The notes under the pieces are model-generated. The model did not search any database and was not told where the DNA came from. It saw only the letters and a program-made list of their open reading frames with translations. A DNA stretch of 64,000 bases from UBA2144 sp964506185 (GTDB lineage Bacteria > Patescibacteriota > Gracilibacteria > Peribacterales > Peribacteraceae), in assembly GCA_964506185.1 (NCBI GenBank), contig CAZDKL010000001.1, positions 1 to 64,000 of the forward strand, read 5' to 3'. Made by a program: the position numbers and the translations under genes. Positions 63,596 through 64,000 of the stretch are shown one piece after another (positions within the stretch are counted from its first letter, which is position 1; the number at the start of each line of letters is the position of its first letter).

Positions 63596-64000
63596 CCTGC
63601 AAATGCGCTAATAAATTTCTGTGGCTGTTAATAATTCTGGGAATCCTCCTAAGACTGACCGATGTTGCGTTCCCCGACTTCGCAACCGACGAAGCGCAGT
63701 TCGCTCTCAATGCATCCGCCGCTCAGCCGCCGGTTGGCATGTTCTTTTTTTGGCTTTCACAAGCCATTTTTGGAGCTTCCATAATTTCAGCAAGACTTGT
63801 TTCGATAATTCTAGGCATCGCAACTATCTATCTGATTTATCAAATTGTTCTGACCTTCTCCGACAAAAAAGTTGCGCTGACTGCCGCCGCAGTCGCATCA
63901 ATCTTCCCAACTCACATAATTTTCTCCAAGCTGGCTTACTTGAGTGTGCCATTATGTTTTGCATGGGCACTAACTGCTCTGATGTTTATCAAGGCAAATA
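63592..64000 (+). CDS. GT39/PMT-like glycosyltransferase, 3' end beyond the window
   Basis: 136 codons visible, truncated by the right edge. An N-terminal helix (FLWLLIILGILLRLTDVAFP) followed by DFATDEAQFALNASAAQPPV, whose Asp-Glu pair in the first extracytoplasmic loop is the hallmark of PMT/GT39 enzymes, then three or more helices. It would transfer a sugar from a polyprenyl-phosphate donor outside the membrane, matching the GT2-GtrA at 62149. It overlaps the small upstream gene by 4 nt. Confidence 0.75.
   Translation, partial: MTCKCANKFLWLLIILGILLRLTDVAFPDFATDEAQFALNASAAQPPVGMFFFWLSQAIFGASIISARLVSIILGIATIYLIYQIVLTFSDKKVALTAAAVASIFPTHIIFSKLAYLSVPLCFAWALTALMFIKAN

Noticed and set aside
1..64000. 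Alternative genetic code with TGA as glycine (code 25, Gracilibacteria)
   Set aside because: TGA ends several clear genes (e.g. 7286-7288, 24836-24838, 41631-41633) and is not found in frame in conserved proteins.
1..64000. rRNA genes, insertion sequences with transposases, prophage genes
   Set aside because: Looked for but none seen in the window.

Overview
The window reads as a chromosomal contig (one 100-N scaffold gap at 8399-8498) of an uncultivated bacterium, most likely of the Candidate Phyla Radiation (Patescibacteria, possibly Peregrinibacteria-like). The reasons are: short palindromes inserted in frame into genes, including one that encodes the peptide CAKASED that I associate with CPR proteins; streamlined gene sizes (RecO without its C-terminal part, a PolX without PHP domain); very tight gene packing; and leaderless genes. 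TGA is used as an ordinary stop, so this is genetic code 11. Host genes are about 37-45% GC by eye, and most have no Shine-Dalgarno; a -10-like hexamer sits 6-9 nt before the start codon.

Layout. 1-9,852 and 11,402-30,000: a large cell-surface glycan locus. It holds a carbamoyltransferase/DUF5989/SxtJ/SGNH cluster, at least seven GT4 glycosyltransferases, an exostosin-like enzyme, RmlA and RmlB, DUF2304 with GT2 enzymes, GtrA flippase-like proteins and two large polytopic GT39-like proteins. It is interrupted by a SufS-SufU pair (23,184-24,838). 30,297-33,117: tRNA-Thr, a small gene and membrane proteins. 33,183-34,791: rpsF-rpsR-yebC. 34,782-51,068: housekeeping and envelope genes (PBP1A, VirB2-like protein, TPR protein, FtsX, RecO, VanW, RNase H, S41 protease, Ndk, M16 peptidase, rpmH, cobalamin adenosyltransferase, PheT). 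51,215-58,818: tRNA-Ser, metal permease, PolX and a PolX fragment, AHCY, pilin-like protein. 58,826-64,000: adenosine kinase-like enzyme, UDP-glucose dehydrogenase, UDP-sugar epimerase, a GT2-GtrA fusion and a GT39 start, i.e. a second glycan patch.

The most unusual content is a set of eight single-gene units (A-H: 9,858-11,302; 24,839-25,300; 25,947-26,673; 29,627-30,277; 51,475-52,609; 54,987-55,397; 55,639-56,057; 57,655-58,122). They encode unrelated, mostly unrecognised proteins in GC-rich codons (one sampled 60-nt line is 65% GC against 37% in the adjacent host gene). Most share a sigma70-type promoter, a 5'-leader hairpin, a strong Shine-Dalgarno, one ORF and an intrinsic terminator. 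Units D and E lie directly 3' of the two tRNA genes, in the same orientation. They look like self-contained expression cassettes foreign to, or specially expressed in, the leaderless host.

A second theme is repeat DNA. Degenerate 7-nt tandem repeats, built from different words at each locus, fill gaps between genes and run into coding sequence, where they encode protein C-termini, stop codons and internal segments. There are also palindromic elements inserted in frame, a MITE-like 450-bp element (4,625-5,076), and a hairpin-rich possible RNA (3,413-3,541).
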